The notes under the pieces: generated by a model
The model's input: the letters and a program-made list of their open reading frames with translations, nothing else
What the model was told of the DNA's origin: nothing
Databases searched by the model: none
Shown here: piece by piece, positions 46,208 through 55,404 of the stretch
Position numbering within the stretch: position 1 is the stretch's first letter
Layout: each line of letters starts with the position of its first letter
Translations under genes and position numbers: made by a program
From: Paenibacillus sp. FSL H7-0326
Lineage (GTDB): Bacteria; Bacillota; Bacilli; Paenibacillales; Paenibacillaceae
Direction of reading: 5' to 3'
DNA length: 64,000 nucleotides
NCBI RefSeq assembly: GCF_001955535.1
Contig: NZ_MPVN01000001.1
Coordinates: 992,001 to 1,056,000, forward strand

Positions 46208-47941
46208 TTATTTTTCGTTCATTAATTCATTGACTTCCTTCGTCATCTCATCGCCGCCGAGCTTCTTCCAGTTCTGGACGAAAGTGTCGAAGCTATCAAG
46301 CGATTCACCGAGAATTATTTGCGTGAATGTCTGGAGTTCTTGTTTTAGCAGAGTAGAATCACGCTTTGCCATCGTTTCCGTCATGACCTGGTTAAAGGCG
46401 CTTGGCAGCAGCAAGCCGCTCTTATCATAATTATCGATTACGTTGAAGGAAGAGTCCTCCGGACCGAAAACGCGGTTCAAGGCCCAGTCAATCGTCTCCA
46501 GCTTTTCACCGTCCACAACTTTCTTGACGCTTCGATAAGCACCCATCTGTTCGACGGAAACGTCGGATTCATTCTTCTCACCACTCGTGAATATTTGTTT
46601 CATCAAGCGATGCGTATTCAAGTTCTTTTCCGGTTCAGCTGTATAGATGGAATACATCCAACGCTCTATTCCATCAACAGGGCTTGTTGCCAGTTTGTCG
46701 ACTTGTTCCTGCGTGTACGTTTTACCGTAAGTGACTTCAAAATACAGATTAATCATTTTAAGCAGCGCTTCCGGATTCTTCGCATCCTTAGTCACAGCAA
46801 GATATTGCGGCGTTTTAAGATTAATACCCGGCACTTGCGCTTTTGCAGGCTGTCCATCGCTGGACACGAGCGGGTACGGCTTTATTTCCGCATTCGGATC
46901 GGTGTTCTTAAGATCTTGCGCTACAAGTGGGGCCGACATGCTGCCGAACCACAAACCAATCTTGCCGGCGACAATTAGCTCTTTCTCTTTGTTCCAATCT
47001 TTCACGCCAAACTCAGGGTCGATATACCCCTTTTTGTACAACTCTTGCAACTTGCCAAGCGCCGTCTTCACTTCCGGCTGAATACTGCCGAATACAAGGC
47101 TGCCATCGTCGTCTTTAACCCAATTCGCCTTTCCTTGTTGGCGCGGATACGCGTTATAGCTATTGAAGAACCCTTCCAGCCCGTCAAAAAATCCGTACAG
47201 ATCTTTATCCATGGCCATGCCGAACGTATCCTTTTTCCCGTTACCGTCCGGATCCTGGTTCACAAACGCATCCATGATCTTAAAAACATCGTCCATGGTC
47301 TTTGGCGCCTGAAGACCCAACTTCTCCATCCAATCGACGCGGATCCAAATCATCTGTGCTTGGTCAATTTTTGAAGTAGGGGCCGGAATTGCAAGAAGTT
47401 GGCCGTCGAAGGTGGCGGATCCAAGCGCTTCAGGTCCTGATGACGTTAAAACTTCCTTCGTCAATGGACTGGCATACTTCTCGTAGATCTCAGTCATATC
47501 CGCCAGTTTGCCCGCATCTGCCAGTTGTCGCAGTTGCGAGGAGTTCAGTGGAACGATATCCGGCAGGTCTCCAGATGCGATGGAAACATTCATCTTTTGT
47601 TCGCCTTGACCTCCAGGCTCATCACCTGTAACAGACCATTCATTTTTCAACTTAATGCCAAGCTTGTTCGCATATTCCTGATACCATACGTTATCGTCAA
47701 TCGTTTCTCCATTTGCGAATTTTACTGTCGGACTGAGAATGCGTACCGTTGAGACTTCAATGGGCTCCGCATATTTCCCCAGATATAGATCCTCCGGATT
47801 GGTAGATTCCACCGCAGGAGTTGCCCCAGTATTGGCATTTCCCTCTTTGCTTGCGTTATTCACAGAACTGCATGCGCTTGCTACTAAGCTAAGGACCAAC
47901 AGACTGGATGCAGCAGCCAACATTCCTCTACGTTTCTTCAT
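46208..47941 (-). CDS. Sugar ABC transporter solute-binding lipoprotein, LplA type
   Basis: This 577-aa extracellular lipoprotein has signal peptide MKKRRGMLAAASSLLVLSLV with lipobox ASAC (Cys about 24) and a large two-lobe binding domain (SBP_bac family, oligosaccharide type). Parts include NVWYQEYANKLGIKLKNEW, SIASGDLPDIVPLNSSQLRQ, DPDGNGKKDTFGMAMD, and GLWFGSMSAPLVAQD. It is the first gene of the operon that runs to 36023. Its promoter shares a palindrome and tandem repeats with the PKD-hydrolase gene at 53738. Confidence 0.92.
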   Translation of the reverse strand: MKKRRGMLAAASSLLVLSLVASACSSVNNASKEGNANTGATPAVESTNPEDLYLGKYAEPIEVSTVRILSPTVKFANGETIDDNVWYQEYANKLGIKLKNEWSVTGDEPGGQGEQKMNVSIASGDLPDIVPLNSSQLRQLADAGKLADMTEIYEKYASPLTKEVLTSSGPEALGSATFDGQLLAIPAPTSKIDQAQMIWIRVDWMEKLGLQAPKTMDDVFKIMDAFVNQDPDGNGKKDTFGMAMDKDLYGFFDGLEGFFNSYNAYPRQQGKANWVKDDDGSLVFGSIQPEVKTALGKLQELYKKGYIDPEFGVKDWNKEKELIVAGKIGLWFGSMSAPLVAQDLKNTDPNAEIKPYPLVSSDGQPAKAQVPGINLKTPQYLAVTKDAKNPEALLKMINLYFEVTYGKTYTQEQVDKLATSPVDGIERWMYSIYTAEPEKNLNTHRLMKQIFTSGEKNESDVSVEQMGAYRSVKKVVDGEKLETIDWALNRVFGPEDSSFNVIDNYDKSGLLLPSAFNQVMTETMAKRDSTLLKQELQTFTQIILGESLDSFDTFVQNWKKLGGDEMTKEVNELMNEK

Positions 47942-47968
47942 GCTTTGTTCCCCCGGTTTTGTTTTTTT

Positions 47969-48049
47969 AAGAGATCTCTTGAATTAAGTATAGTAAAAAG
48001 GCCCCCTCACCGTATATTGCACTTTGTTTGTATTCTGTAACTTTGTTTG
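47969..48049 (-). promoter_or_regulatory. Promoter and AraC-type operator of the lplA-led operon
   Basis: Reading the minus strand downstream, there are two direct repeats CAAACAAAGT (48049-48040 and 48030-48021, 19 bases apart). No -35 consensus is at the right spacing (ATACGG). Then come the -10 TATACT (47992-47987) and a perfect palindrome AAGAGATCTCTT (47980-47969). Tandem half-sites about two helix turns apart, next to a weak -35, are typical of AraC-type activators. The YesN-type regulator lies 150 bases upstream. The layout recurs at 53806-53887. Confidence 0.65.
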
Positions 48050-48086
48050 CGAGTTTTCGTTCACCCGTTTCATGCTCAGGGAAAAG

Positions 48087-48124
48087 GAAAAAGGAAAGCC
48101 TCGGGCTTAGGCTTTCCTTTTATG
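48087..48124. terminator. Terminator after the YesN-type gene
   Basis: A perfect 10-bp stem AGGAAAGCCT / AGGCTTTCCT (48092-48101 and 48109-48118) has T4 on the plus side and T5 on the minus side. It lies 71 bases past the response-regulator stop. Confidence 0.75.
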
Positions 48125-48194
48125 GTTACGATATTCAAGTGTTAGAATAAGTTTCCTGGGAAAATCGACTACCGTTTCGCTTTCAAGTTTCAGG

Positions 48195-49805
48195 CTACAG
48201 CCTGCTTCGGAATTCCTGTGGCGTAACGCCGACATGCTTCTTGAAAACCCGGGTAAAATACCCTGCCGTATCGAAGCCAACCGCCACCGCGACTTCTTGC
48301 ACCTTCACCTGCGATTGCGAAAGCAATGCCTTCGCGCGCTCTACTCTCAATTCTGTAATGTAGTCGGAAATGTTGCGTCCGGTATAAGTCTTATACAAAT
48401 TGGACAGATACGACGTATTTAGATAGACGACGTCTGCCAGGTATGCCAGCGAAAGATCTTTGTCCAGGTGCTCGACGATATAGCGGTTCAGCTTGTTGAT
48501 AATGCGTTCTGTCCGCTCGTCCTGCTCTTGCTTCCCATGCCGAATGAGGCCGCTGCCCATCTCACTCAGGAACTGTACCGCCTGCTCTTTCGTCTTGTGC
48601 GCGTTTACGTCAAGCAGACGTGGGACTGTCGTCTCGGCATCCGTGCAGTCCCCTTTATCGTTCGGGTTCATTTTGTTCCATTGATTGAGCAATATAACGG
48701 CAACGGCGTAATACGTCTGCGCATAGACGGTGAATTTATTCGGCAAGCTCCGGAACAACTCGTTTAGCAACTCCAAGAACAAGGGCTTCTGCCCCCTCTC
48801 GACGGCGCTCTCGATTCTGGATATGACCATCGCAGGTACCTCTGAGATCTGGGCCGCACTTTCCTCCGCGCGGTATTGGAGAATCATTTCTTGCCCGTTG
48901 CCCAGTCCCAGAATCAGGCTTTGCTTCAAAAGATGATAAATCTTCGCGATATCTTCCCAATCCGCTTGGCTTCCGTAACTTATAAACGACACCGGTATTT
49001 GCAGTAACGCCTTGCATGTTTGCTGTATACTTTCCAGCGTTCCCTGAATGTAAGTCGGCAATTCGTCCCATTCCGTTTCGTCGGCATTCTTCGGCTGAAG
49101 AAGCCATACGAAGTAAGCGCCCCCTAGCATGACGGATAGCATACAAACCCGGTCCATGAACTCTTCGGCAATATTTTGGACCGCGTATAAGAGTAGCGAT
49201 TGATCGGATAGACTGTAACGTTCGTCCCAATGGTCGACGCGGCCGCAGACCAGCATAACTGCCTCCTCAGGACGGAGCAACGTGTCGAGCTCCCTCAGAC
49301 GAGCGGGGAGATTGTCTGTTGCCGGTCTGCCCTGCTCCACGAGAGCGGTAAACCATTCGCGGCGCATCATCGGCAGCAACTCCTTCATTTGGCCTTTTGC
49401 CCGAATCAGCAGGTCCTCGTTGCGAAGGTCTTCCTCGATCGCGTTCGAAGCGCGCTGAATACTTTGGACGATTGCTTCGTCGCCTTCGGTTTTCAGAATA
49501 TAGTCTGCGCCGCCTCCGCGCTGTGCTTGCTGCGCATATTGGATATCGTTTACACCCGTCAGGAAGATCACTTTGCAGCGCGGCCAACGGGATTGTATCC
49601 ATTGCTGTAGTTGCAGACCGTCCATTTCCGGCATACGGATATCACTTAAGACGATATCCATTTTCGTGCGGGACAGCCAACCAATAGCTTCTTCTGCGGA
49701 ATACGCCCGGTAAATATCCAGGTCCATGTCCGACTCGTCCAGAAGCATCTCGTAAAGCCCATCCACAGTAAACGGTTCGTCGTCAACGATCATTAATCTA
49801 TACAT
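48195..49805 (-). CDS. Response regulator, AraC-type output (YesN-like)
   Basis: This 536-aa DNA-binding response regulator has an N-terminal receiver: MIVDDEPFTVDGL with acidic pair D8-D9, phospho-acceptor Asp in DIVLSDIRMPEMDG (about 57), and Lys in YILKTEG (about 106). A long middle region (about 120-420) follows, then a double HTH: LNRYIVEHLDKDLSLAYLAD, VYLNTSYLSNLYKTYTGRNI, and VAVAVGFDTAGYFTRVFKKH. The ATG at 49805 has AAGGAGG upstream. It is the partner of the kinase, whose stop lies four bases upstream. Probable targets are the shared promoters at 47969 and 53806. Confidence 0.93.
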   Translation of the reverse strand: MYRLMIVDDEPFTVDGLYEMLLDESDMDLDIYRAYSAEEAIGWLSRTKMDIVLSDIRMPEMDGLQLQQWIQSRWPRCKVIFLTGVNDIQYAQQAQRGGGADYILKTEGDEAIVQSIQRASNAIEEDLRNEDLLIRAKGQMKELLPMMRREWFTALVEQGRPATDNLPARLRELDTLLRPEEAVMLVCGRVDHWDERYSLSDQSLLLYAVQNIAEEFMDRVCMLSVMLGGAYFVWLLQPKNADETEWDELPTYIQGTLESIQQTCKALLQIPVSFISYGSQADWEDIAKIYHLLKQSLILGLGNGQEMILQYRAEESAAQISEVPAMVISRIESAVERGQKPLFLELLNELFRSLPNKFTVYAQTYYAVAVILLNQWNKMNPNDKGDCTDAETTVPRLLDVNAHKTKEQAVQFLSEMGSGLIRHGKQEQDERTERIINKLNRYIVEHLDKDLSLAYLADVVYLNTSYLSNLYKTYTGRNISDYITELRVERAKALLSQSQVKVQEVAVAVGFDTAGYFTRVFKKHVGVTPQEFRSRL

Positions 49806-49809
49806 GGGT

Positions 49810-51531
49810 TTAACCTCCTTGCAAAGGAATTGTAATGATGATTTTAAGTCCGCCGAGGACACCTTTACTTAAATGCAGACCAGCAGAGCCGCCAAATTTG
49901 ATCTGCAGCCGTCTGTGCACATTGATCATGCCCGTCGTAACCGTGACGTCCTGCTGTCCGTTCAGCAGAGACTGAAGACGGGCAATTTTTTCTTCCTCAA
50001 TCCCTCCACTGTCTTCCACGCGGATGAGCAGCTCGGTTTCTGTCACATGGAAGTCGACTTCGAGTATGCCGCCTTTTGCCCGTTTCTCCAATGAATGAAC
50101 AAACGCGTTCTCAATAATAGGCTGAAGAATGAGCCGCGGTACAAGAAGCTGCTCCACCTCCTTCGGCATATCGGCGAAGTGAACCGCGATCCGGTTGGAG
50201 AATCGAATCGACTGAATCTCCGTATACGACTTCGAGTGAGCCGCTTCACTGGCTAAGGTGACTTCCTCCACATCGTCTCTGGTGATGAACTGAAAATATT
50301 CGCCGAGGTGCTTGGTCAGCCCCATTATCCTTTCGTTGCCGTCCTGCTTAGCCATGCGGTACAAAATAAAAAACGTGTTGTACAAAAAATGAGGGTTGAT
50401 TTGAGATTGTAGATGTTTCAGCTCAGCGAGGCGAATCCGATACTGCTGCTCGTACACTTCTTGGATCAATCGCTTGAGCTCCCGGATCATCGCATTCAGC
50501 TGCCGGTATAGATAGCCGAACTCATCTTGGAACGGGTAATCTACGGACACATCGAATCGGCCTTGCTCGATTTTGCGGAACGAACGGACAAGCAGCATGA
50601 GCGGCCGGTGGATAATGCGGTACATGCTAAACGAGAAGGCGATTATAACCAACACAGCGACGCCGTATAGGACAAATACCCAGTTGCGATACCGGTCGAG
50701 CGGTCTCTCGACCTTTTCGGATGGTACAACCATCAGCAGCTTCGTATTTAGAATTTCCGATTTTTTGACGGACAGCAGATAATCTTGGTTATCGATCGAG
50801 ACTCTTCTGTTGCCTTCCTCCGCCCTGTACAACAAGTTCATCGTTTCATTGTCCAATGGCGGGGCGTTTGTGCCTAATGAAGACCATACCATTTGATCAC
50901 TCGACAGAATGGCAATGCTGTCTTCTAAGGTAAACTGCTTGAGCTTAGCGGAAATCTCCGCACTGGATATCTCCACGACAATCAGAAACAGCGGCGAATT
51001 GTCGACGTACCCGTACGGCATCGTAATAAATACACGATCATGCCAATTTAGAAAAAGCGAATCAAGCGGATTCATTGGCTCAGATAACGCCCGGAACATC
51101 TCGTCATTGAAATCAACAATCGAATTTGAGTCGGATGCCACAATCCTGTTCATCATGGGAATAAAGACCATCGCATTCTTAATAAACGCACTCGATCGAC
51201 TCAATAGATCCATCTGCTGCTTCAGTCGAAGCACTGACCTGTTTCGTTCGATGACCGGCATAATCTCCGACGTTGTACTCAGCTTTAATAAATCCTCGTC
51301 ATTGACGTACTCCCGCAGGAGCCGCATTGTCCTGTCAAAGTCTCCGTCTAGGATGTCCATATACAACTCTACGCGCGAAGACAACGAACTCGAGATCTCT
51401 TGTCGGACGATATCCGAACCGGCTTCGTTCATCTGTAGTCCTAAATAGAAAAGCGGTGTCAGCACCATTAGAAAGGTGAGCGCAATCTTAGGCAATATTG
51501 GGAGTGATCCTAGTTTCTTGATCATCTGCAT
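49810..51531 (-). CDS. Sensor histidine kinase (YesM-like)
   Basis: This 573-aa membrane kinase has TM1 near residues 10-30 (KIALTFLMVLTPLFYLGL), an extracellular sensor of about 250 residues, and TM2 near 285-305 (WVFVLYGVAVLVIIAFSFSM). A HAMP region follows (RPLMLLVRSFRKIEQGRFDV), then the His_kinase box with the phospho-acceptor His in LKHLQSQINPHFLYNTFFIL. The ATPase N box is LILQPIIENAFVHSLEK, with a DSGGIEEE G-box. The ATG at 51531 has GGAAGG upstream. It probably senses a sugar or sugar-bound LplA outside the cell. Confidence 0.93.
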   Translation of the reverse strand: MQMIKKLGSLPILPKIALTFLMVLTPLFYLGLQMNEAGSDIVRQEISSSLSSRVELYMDILDGDFDRTMRLLREYVNDEDLLKLSTTSEIMPVIERNRSVLRLKQQMDLLSRSSAFIKNAMVFIPMMNRIVASDSNSIVDFNDEMFRALSEPMNPLDSLFLNWHDRVFITMPYGYVDNSPLFLIVVEISSAEISAKLKQFTLEDSIAILSSDQMVWSSLGTNAPPLDNETMNLLYRAEEGNRRVSIDNQDYLLSVKKSEILNTKLLMVVPSEKVERPLDRYRNWVFVLYGVAVLVIIAFSFSMYRIIHRPLMLLVRSFRKIEQGRFDVSVDYPFQDEFGYLYRQLNAMIRELKRLIQEVYEQQYRIRLAELKHLQSQINPHFLYNTFFILYRMAKQDGNERIMGLTKHLGEYFQFITRDDVEEVTLASEAAHSKSYTEIQSIRFSNRIAVHFADMPKEVEQLLVPRLILQPIIENAFVHSLEKRAKGGILEVDFHVTETELLIRVEDSGGIEEEKIARLQSLLNGQQDVTVTTGMINVHRRLQIKFGGSAGLHLSKGVLGGLKIIITIPLQGG

Positions 51532-51603
51532 CTTTAACCTTCCCTGCTTAAAAATTGGAGCCGCATCGGGAGCGACTTCCATTATCATATCGATATTATG
51601 ACG

Positions 51604-51640
51604 AAAAGGGAAAGCCGATTTGCGGCTTTCCCTTTATTCT
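51604..51640 (-). terminator. Terminator after the secreted PKD-hydrolase gene
   Basis: AAAGGGAAAGCCG / CGGCTTTCCCTTT (13-bp stem, 51605-51617 and 51623-51635) is T-rich on both outer sides. It lies 70 bases past the stop at 51705 and separates that gene from the kinase/regulator pair. Confidence 0.75.
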
Positions 51641-51704
51641 TTTCTATAAAAGCTCACTCGATGCTCGTTTTCTGGCTGCCATTCGAACTATTATTGTGTA
51701 GCGT

Positions 51705-53738
51705 TTAATGAACGACTACTCGAGCCCGGCCAAGGTTTTGGATCTGCGCGAAAGCAGTCTCCGTGTCTCCTTCACGCTGGGAAGTGACTCGAATAGCTGG
51801 GTAGTAGGTTCCTGGTTTGGTGTACTTGAATTTCATCGAGATGTTAACTGTCTGCCGCGGAGCTCCGAACTTCCATGCTTTGAAATCGCCTGTCCCGGTG
51901 AAATCCCATTCGGTTGCTACAATTTTTCCGCTTCCTTGCGGTACCTGAATCCGCGCGATGAAGGTGACGGTCTGACCAGCCTTAACCTCAATCTTCGCGG
52001 CGCTATTCACAGTCAAATTGACAACTGGTTGTATACCTTGGCGCTCCGTTGCCTTCTCTGGAACTTTAACCTGACCGTCGACTACTTCATACTTGGTTGA
52101 ACGTGCAGGAGCCGCGCCTTTTTCTACCCATGCACTTACATCCCGCAGCGCTTGCTGGAGAATGCCATCGTACTGGACGAGCCTTGGAGTACGTGCAGGG
52201 CTGATGTGATCTGCATTATCGTTGTACCATACCCGGAAGTTATCATCGAAACGATTGCCGAGCGCCTCTTTTACCCTCGCGCTATACCAGTCAGCATTCC
52301 ATGGATAAGCATCCATATCGAACAGGTTCACGACCATAATCACTTTAGCGTGGATATTGCCATTGTATGCAGCTCCGCCGGACACGCTTCGAGTGATGAG
52401 CCGTCCAATTTCCATGGCACGCTGCGGATAAATCGGCGTACCGTCAGCTGTTCTGAATTGCTCCCAGGCCGTATAACTTTGCGCCTTCGGCACCTGGTGC
52501 CGGTGATAGGAGAGAGCAGCTAGGTACCAGCGATTATCTATTTTCAGCTTTGCGCCGGTGTTGATTGCAGACAATACGTTCTCAGGGTTCCCTTTCCCGA
52601 TGGTGAATACCTTCGTCTTCGCATCGAATGAACCTGACAGCTTCCCGACCACCGCCGTGCCGTCGTCTTTAAGCAAGGTGTAATCGAGCCAATACGTCGG
52701 TGTCGTAATGGCAGGTGCCTGATCAAGGGACAGACTAGTCGCGACGTTATGTGCATCGCGGGTGACTTGCGTAACGGTGGAAAAGTAGTCGACCTTCGAT
52801 GAACGGAATAATTCGCCAAGAGCCGACTGCTCCGTCCCCAGATACCCTGGCTTATTCCAGAAGTCCTCCACATAAGTCGGGTCCATACCGCGAAGGGCAA
52901 CCAAAAAACCGAGCAATCCTTCAGCATCATGCAACCCGAGTAAGTAGTTATAGTCTTCCCAGGCACGCAGAGGTACACCTAGTTTCGTGACCTCCTGCAG
53001 GACCGCCTTCTCCATATCATTTAGCCCGGCATACGGATTTCCGCTGCCTCCAGGTCTCACCGCATCTGCGATTTGCTGTGCTTTCTTCTCTAATACAAAA
53101 CGCGCGAATGCCCGTATGAAGAAATTATTGGGAATTGAGGTTGGAACGCCTGTAATGTAAGGCACGGCGCCATCCCAAACTCCCTCACTGCCCTCTAACG
53201 CACCAATGGTCTGAAAAGAGCCCCCGCTGCCACCGTAGATATATCCGTAGATTCGTCCGGACCAGCCGTAGTACTTCGCCGCCACCGTTCTGGAGAACTG
53301 AGCCGCGGCGGCATCGACTCGGTAACCGCCTCCACCGTTTGTTTGCACGGTGTAAGCCCCGCTGTCCGCGCCGAAGCTAACATTCACATTGGTAGCATTC
53401 TCATCCTGAAGCGGATACACGAGCTGATAGAATCGTCCGGTAAACTTGCTCTTCGCCGGGAAGTAGAAGGTAAACTTCTTGTCTGTCCCTTCAAAATGAC
53501 CCATTACCTTACGATGGGGCACCGGTGTAGTCAGATCCGTCTCGCTGTCTATAACAGGATTGTTGTACAACGGATCTACACTGTTCGGTGTAATCAGCGT
53601 AGAGGTGCTTACATTTGACGATGCCGTGCTGCCTTCTGCAGCGGAGGTGCCAATGCTTGGCATCAGCATTGAGCTGAGCATCACCATAGCCAGTGCACCC
53701 GCAGCCGCCTTGCGAATGATTTTTCTCGAAGAAATCAT
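51705..53738 (-). CDS. Secreted alpha/beta-hydrolase-like protein with PKD domain
   Basis: This 677-aa paralogue of the 25403-27319 protein adds a signal peptide: MISSRKIIRKAAAGALAMVM and a following hydrophobic stretch, with a likely AxA cleavage near residue 35 (GTSAAEG). The nucleophile elbow is GYIYGGSGGSFQTIGA. The acid candidate is in NLFDMDAYPWNADWYSA and the His in VWYNDNADHIS. The C-terminal PKD sandwich ends the protein (KYTKPGTYYPAIRVTSQREG). The ATG at 53738 was chosen (GGGGGAT upstream). It stands as a single-gene unit. Its promoter matches that of the lplA operon, so it likely works outside the cell to free oligosaccharides for that transporter (inference). The family is not one I can name. 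Confidence 0.8.
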   Translation of the reverse strand: MISSRKIIRKAAAGALAMVMLSSMLMPSIGTSAAEGSTASSNVSTSTLITPNSVDPLYNNPVIDSETDLTTPVPHRKVMGHFEGTDKKFTFYFPAKSKFTGRFYQLVYPLQDENATNVNVSFGADSGAYTVQTNGGGGYRVDAAAAQFSRTVAAKYYGWSGRIYGYIYGGSGGSFQTIGALEGSEGVWDGAVPYITGVPTSIPNNFFIRAFARFVLEKKAQQIADAVRPGGSGNPYAGLNDMEKAVLQEVTKLGVPLRAWEDYNYLLGLHDAEGLLGFLVALRGMDPTYVEDFWNKPGYLGTEQSALGELFRSSKVDYFSTVTQVTRDAHNVATSLSLDQAPAITTPTYWLDYTLLKDDGTAVVGKLSGSFDAKTKVFTIGKGNPENVLSAINTGAKLKIDNRWYLAALSYHRHQVPKAQSYTAWEQFRTADGTPIYPQRAMEIGRLITRSVSGGAAYNGNIHAKVIMVVNLFDMDAYPWNADWYSARVKEALGNRFDDNFRVWYNDNADHISPARTPRLVQYDGILQQALRDVSAWVEKGAAPARSTKYEVVDGQVKVPEKATERQGIQPVVNLTVNSAAKIEVKAGQTVTFIARIQVPQGSGKIVATEWDFTGTGDFKAWKFGAPRQTVNISMKFKYTKPGTYYPAIRVTSQREGDTETAFAQIQNLGRARVVVH

Positions 53739-53805
53739 GTAACTATCCCCCATCTTTTGAATGCGCTTTCTTGAATGAATGGTCCATGCGATTTGACGTA
53801 AAGCG

Positions 53806-53887
53806 TAAGAGATCTCTCGTAATTAAGTATATAAGAGGATGACTGAAAGGCATATTAGACTTTGTTTGGATTCTGAACTTTTATTTG
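53806..53887 (-). promoter_or_regulatory. Promoter and AraC-type operator of the secreted PKD-hydrolase gene
   Basis: This has the same layout as at 47969-48049: CAAACAAAGT (53868-53859) with a second, imperfect copy CAAATAAAAGT (53887-53877), a weak -35, -10 TATACT (53831-53826), AATT, and the palindrome AGAGATCTCT (53817-53808). The distance from -10 to the repeats differs by only one base between the two promoters. Confidence 0.65.
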
Positions 53888-53934
53888 TGAGTTTGGGCTG
53901 TTACGTACGGGCTCAATGCTTTTAAAGCACAATT

Positions 53935-53970
53935 AGGGGCCTCCCTTTTCAGGGGCCCCTTTTCTTTTTG
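53935..53970 (+). terminator. Hairpin after the SDR pseudogene
   Basis: AGGGGCC / GGCCCCT (53935-53941 and 53954-53960) is followed by TTTTCTTTTT on the plus strand. On the minus strand, where the neighbouring genes lie, the T-tract is poor. Confidence 0.5.
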
Positions 53971-53998
53971 TGGCCGTTGCAAGCATCGACTATGAAAA

Positions 53999-54963
53999 TT
54001 ATCTTACCCAGTTACTCGACTTGACGATGGAAACATAGTCTTTCATTAACGTTTGAGGAACCGTCTCTATTAACTCCTCTACCGTCCATGGTCCTTCCAT
54101 CTTCTTGATGGTGCTCGCTTCTTGGGGTTCCGTATAAAGCGTAACACGCGCATCGCCCGTTACGGAGAATACCGATCCGTTAATATATTCGGCTTCTTGT
54201 GTGGCCAGATATGCCAAGAATGGAGCCATGTCTTCCGCTGGCCCGTGCGCCGCTTCGACCGCTTTCATTCTTTCGGAGTCCATCCGAATTTTGCTGCCTG
54301 TAAGCTCCTCAATTTTTTTCTTGGCAATTTCGAAGTTGAGGACGTGTCCCGGCGAATCCGCTTGGGGACAAATCGTATTAACGGTGATACCGGAGGGGCT
54401 AATTCCTTCGCCGCCGCCTTACTGACGCCAACTAGCCCCGCGTTGCCCGCACTGTAAGCGGCGAGTCCGGGAATGCCAACCCAAGCGTCGGACGCGATAT
54501 TGATGATCCGGCCGAATTTCTGCTAGATCATATGCGGAATCGAGTGCTTCATCGTATTGTAAGAGCCTTTAAGCTTCGGAATCGTCTGGTAGTCCCAATC
54601 CGCTTCCGACGTATCGTTCAACGTTCCGGCCCCAAGACCCACGGCATTATTAACCAGGATATCAATTCTGCCCCATTGATCGATCGCCGTTTGAATCAGC
54701 TTGCCTGCAGTTTCATAATCGGCGACATTCCCGTAGAACGGAATCGCTTCTCCGCTCGAAGCATTGATCTCGTTTGCCGCATGCTTGGCCCTTGCCGTTT
54801 CATCCAATATGCTCAGATCAACCGCTTCCTTCTGCGCGTTTGGCTTCCGGTTATTCGTAATGACCCTCGCGCATTCGCGAGCAAGAACGAGCGCGATGCC
54901 CTTACCGATCCCTTGTCCCGATCCCGTTACGATGGCTACTTTCCCCTCAAGACTTTTTCTCAT
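53999..54963 (-). pseudogene. Short-chain dehydrogenase (YxxxN type), copy 2, inactivated
   Basis: The gene is homologous to the SDR at 24317. The N-terminal part has VAIVTGSGQGIGKGIALVLA and NNAVGLGAG. A TAG at 54525-54523 stops it after HSIPHMI. The reading resumes as QKFGRIINIASDAWVGIPGL with AYSAGNAGLVGVSKAAAKEL, then frameshifts near 54405 and ends GSVFSVTGDARVTLYTEPQ to SNWVR. The active-site position after YSAG is Asn, as in copy 1. One nonsense and one frameshift mutation make it non-functional unless sequencing errors are involved. Confidence 0.85.
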
Positions 54964-55074
54964 ACGTATATTCCCGCCTTCTCGATGATTGTCGCTTTCA
55001 CGTAATCTAAATATACCGGGGACGGCAGAGAGCGTTTACTAGATAGAGGCTGTATTTATCAGATTTATGCTTTT

Positions 55075-55340
55075 TTAATTGCGCGCGGTTGCGGCAAGCT
55101 TCTGGATTCCTACGGAATGGGCCCGATACTGGCCGGGCGTCTTGCCCGTTTCTTTACGGAAACATTCCGTAAAATGGCTCTGCGAACAATAGCCCAAACG
55201 TTCCCCGATCTCGACTAAAGAAAGCGAGCCATGCCGCAGCAGGTTTTTCGCCTCGGCAATCTTTCTCTTCCGGATATATTCGGAGATCGTTGCTCCCGTC
55301 TCATCTTTGTAAACATGGGAGAGATCGGCGGTCCCGAATA
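55075..55340 (-). pseudogene. AraC-family regulator, C-terminal fragment
   Basis: The minus strand reads TADLSHVYKDETGATISEYI, RKRKIAEAKNLLRHGSLSLV, and GERLGYCSQSHFTECFRKET, then GKTPGQYRAHSV to TAA at 55077-55075. This is the second half of an AraC double HTH. The first HTH and sensor are gone; the truncation meets the terminator of the DUF5060-type gene. It would have sat upstream of the dead SDR gene. Confidence 0.75.
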
Positions 55341-55349
55341 ATCTAGATC

Positions 55350-55390
55350 TAAAAAGAAGGGTTGAACAGCCTTATAGCCGTTCAACCCTT
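55350..55390 (-). terminator. Terminator of the module B operon
   Basis: An 11-bp stem AAGGGTTGAAC / GTTCAACCCTT (55357-55367 and 55380-55390) is followed on the minus strand by CTTTTTAG. It lies 14 bases past the stop of the DUF5060-type gene. Confidence 0.8.
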
Positions 55391-55404
55391 GTCTGAGACG
55401 GAGA

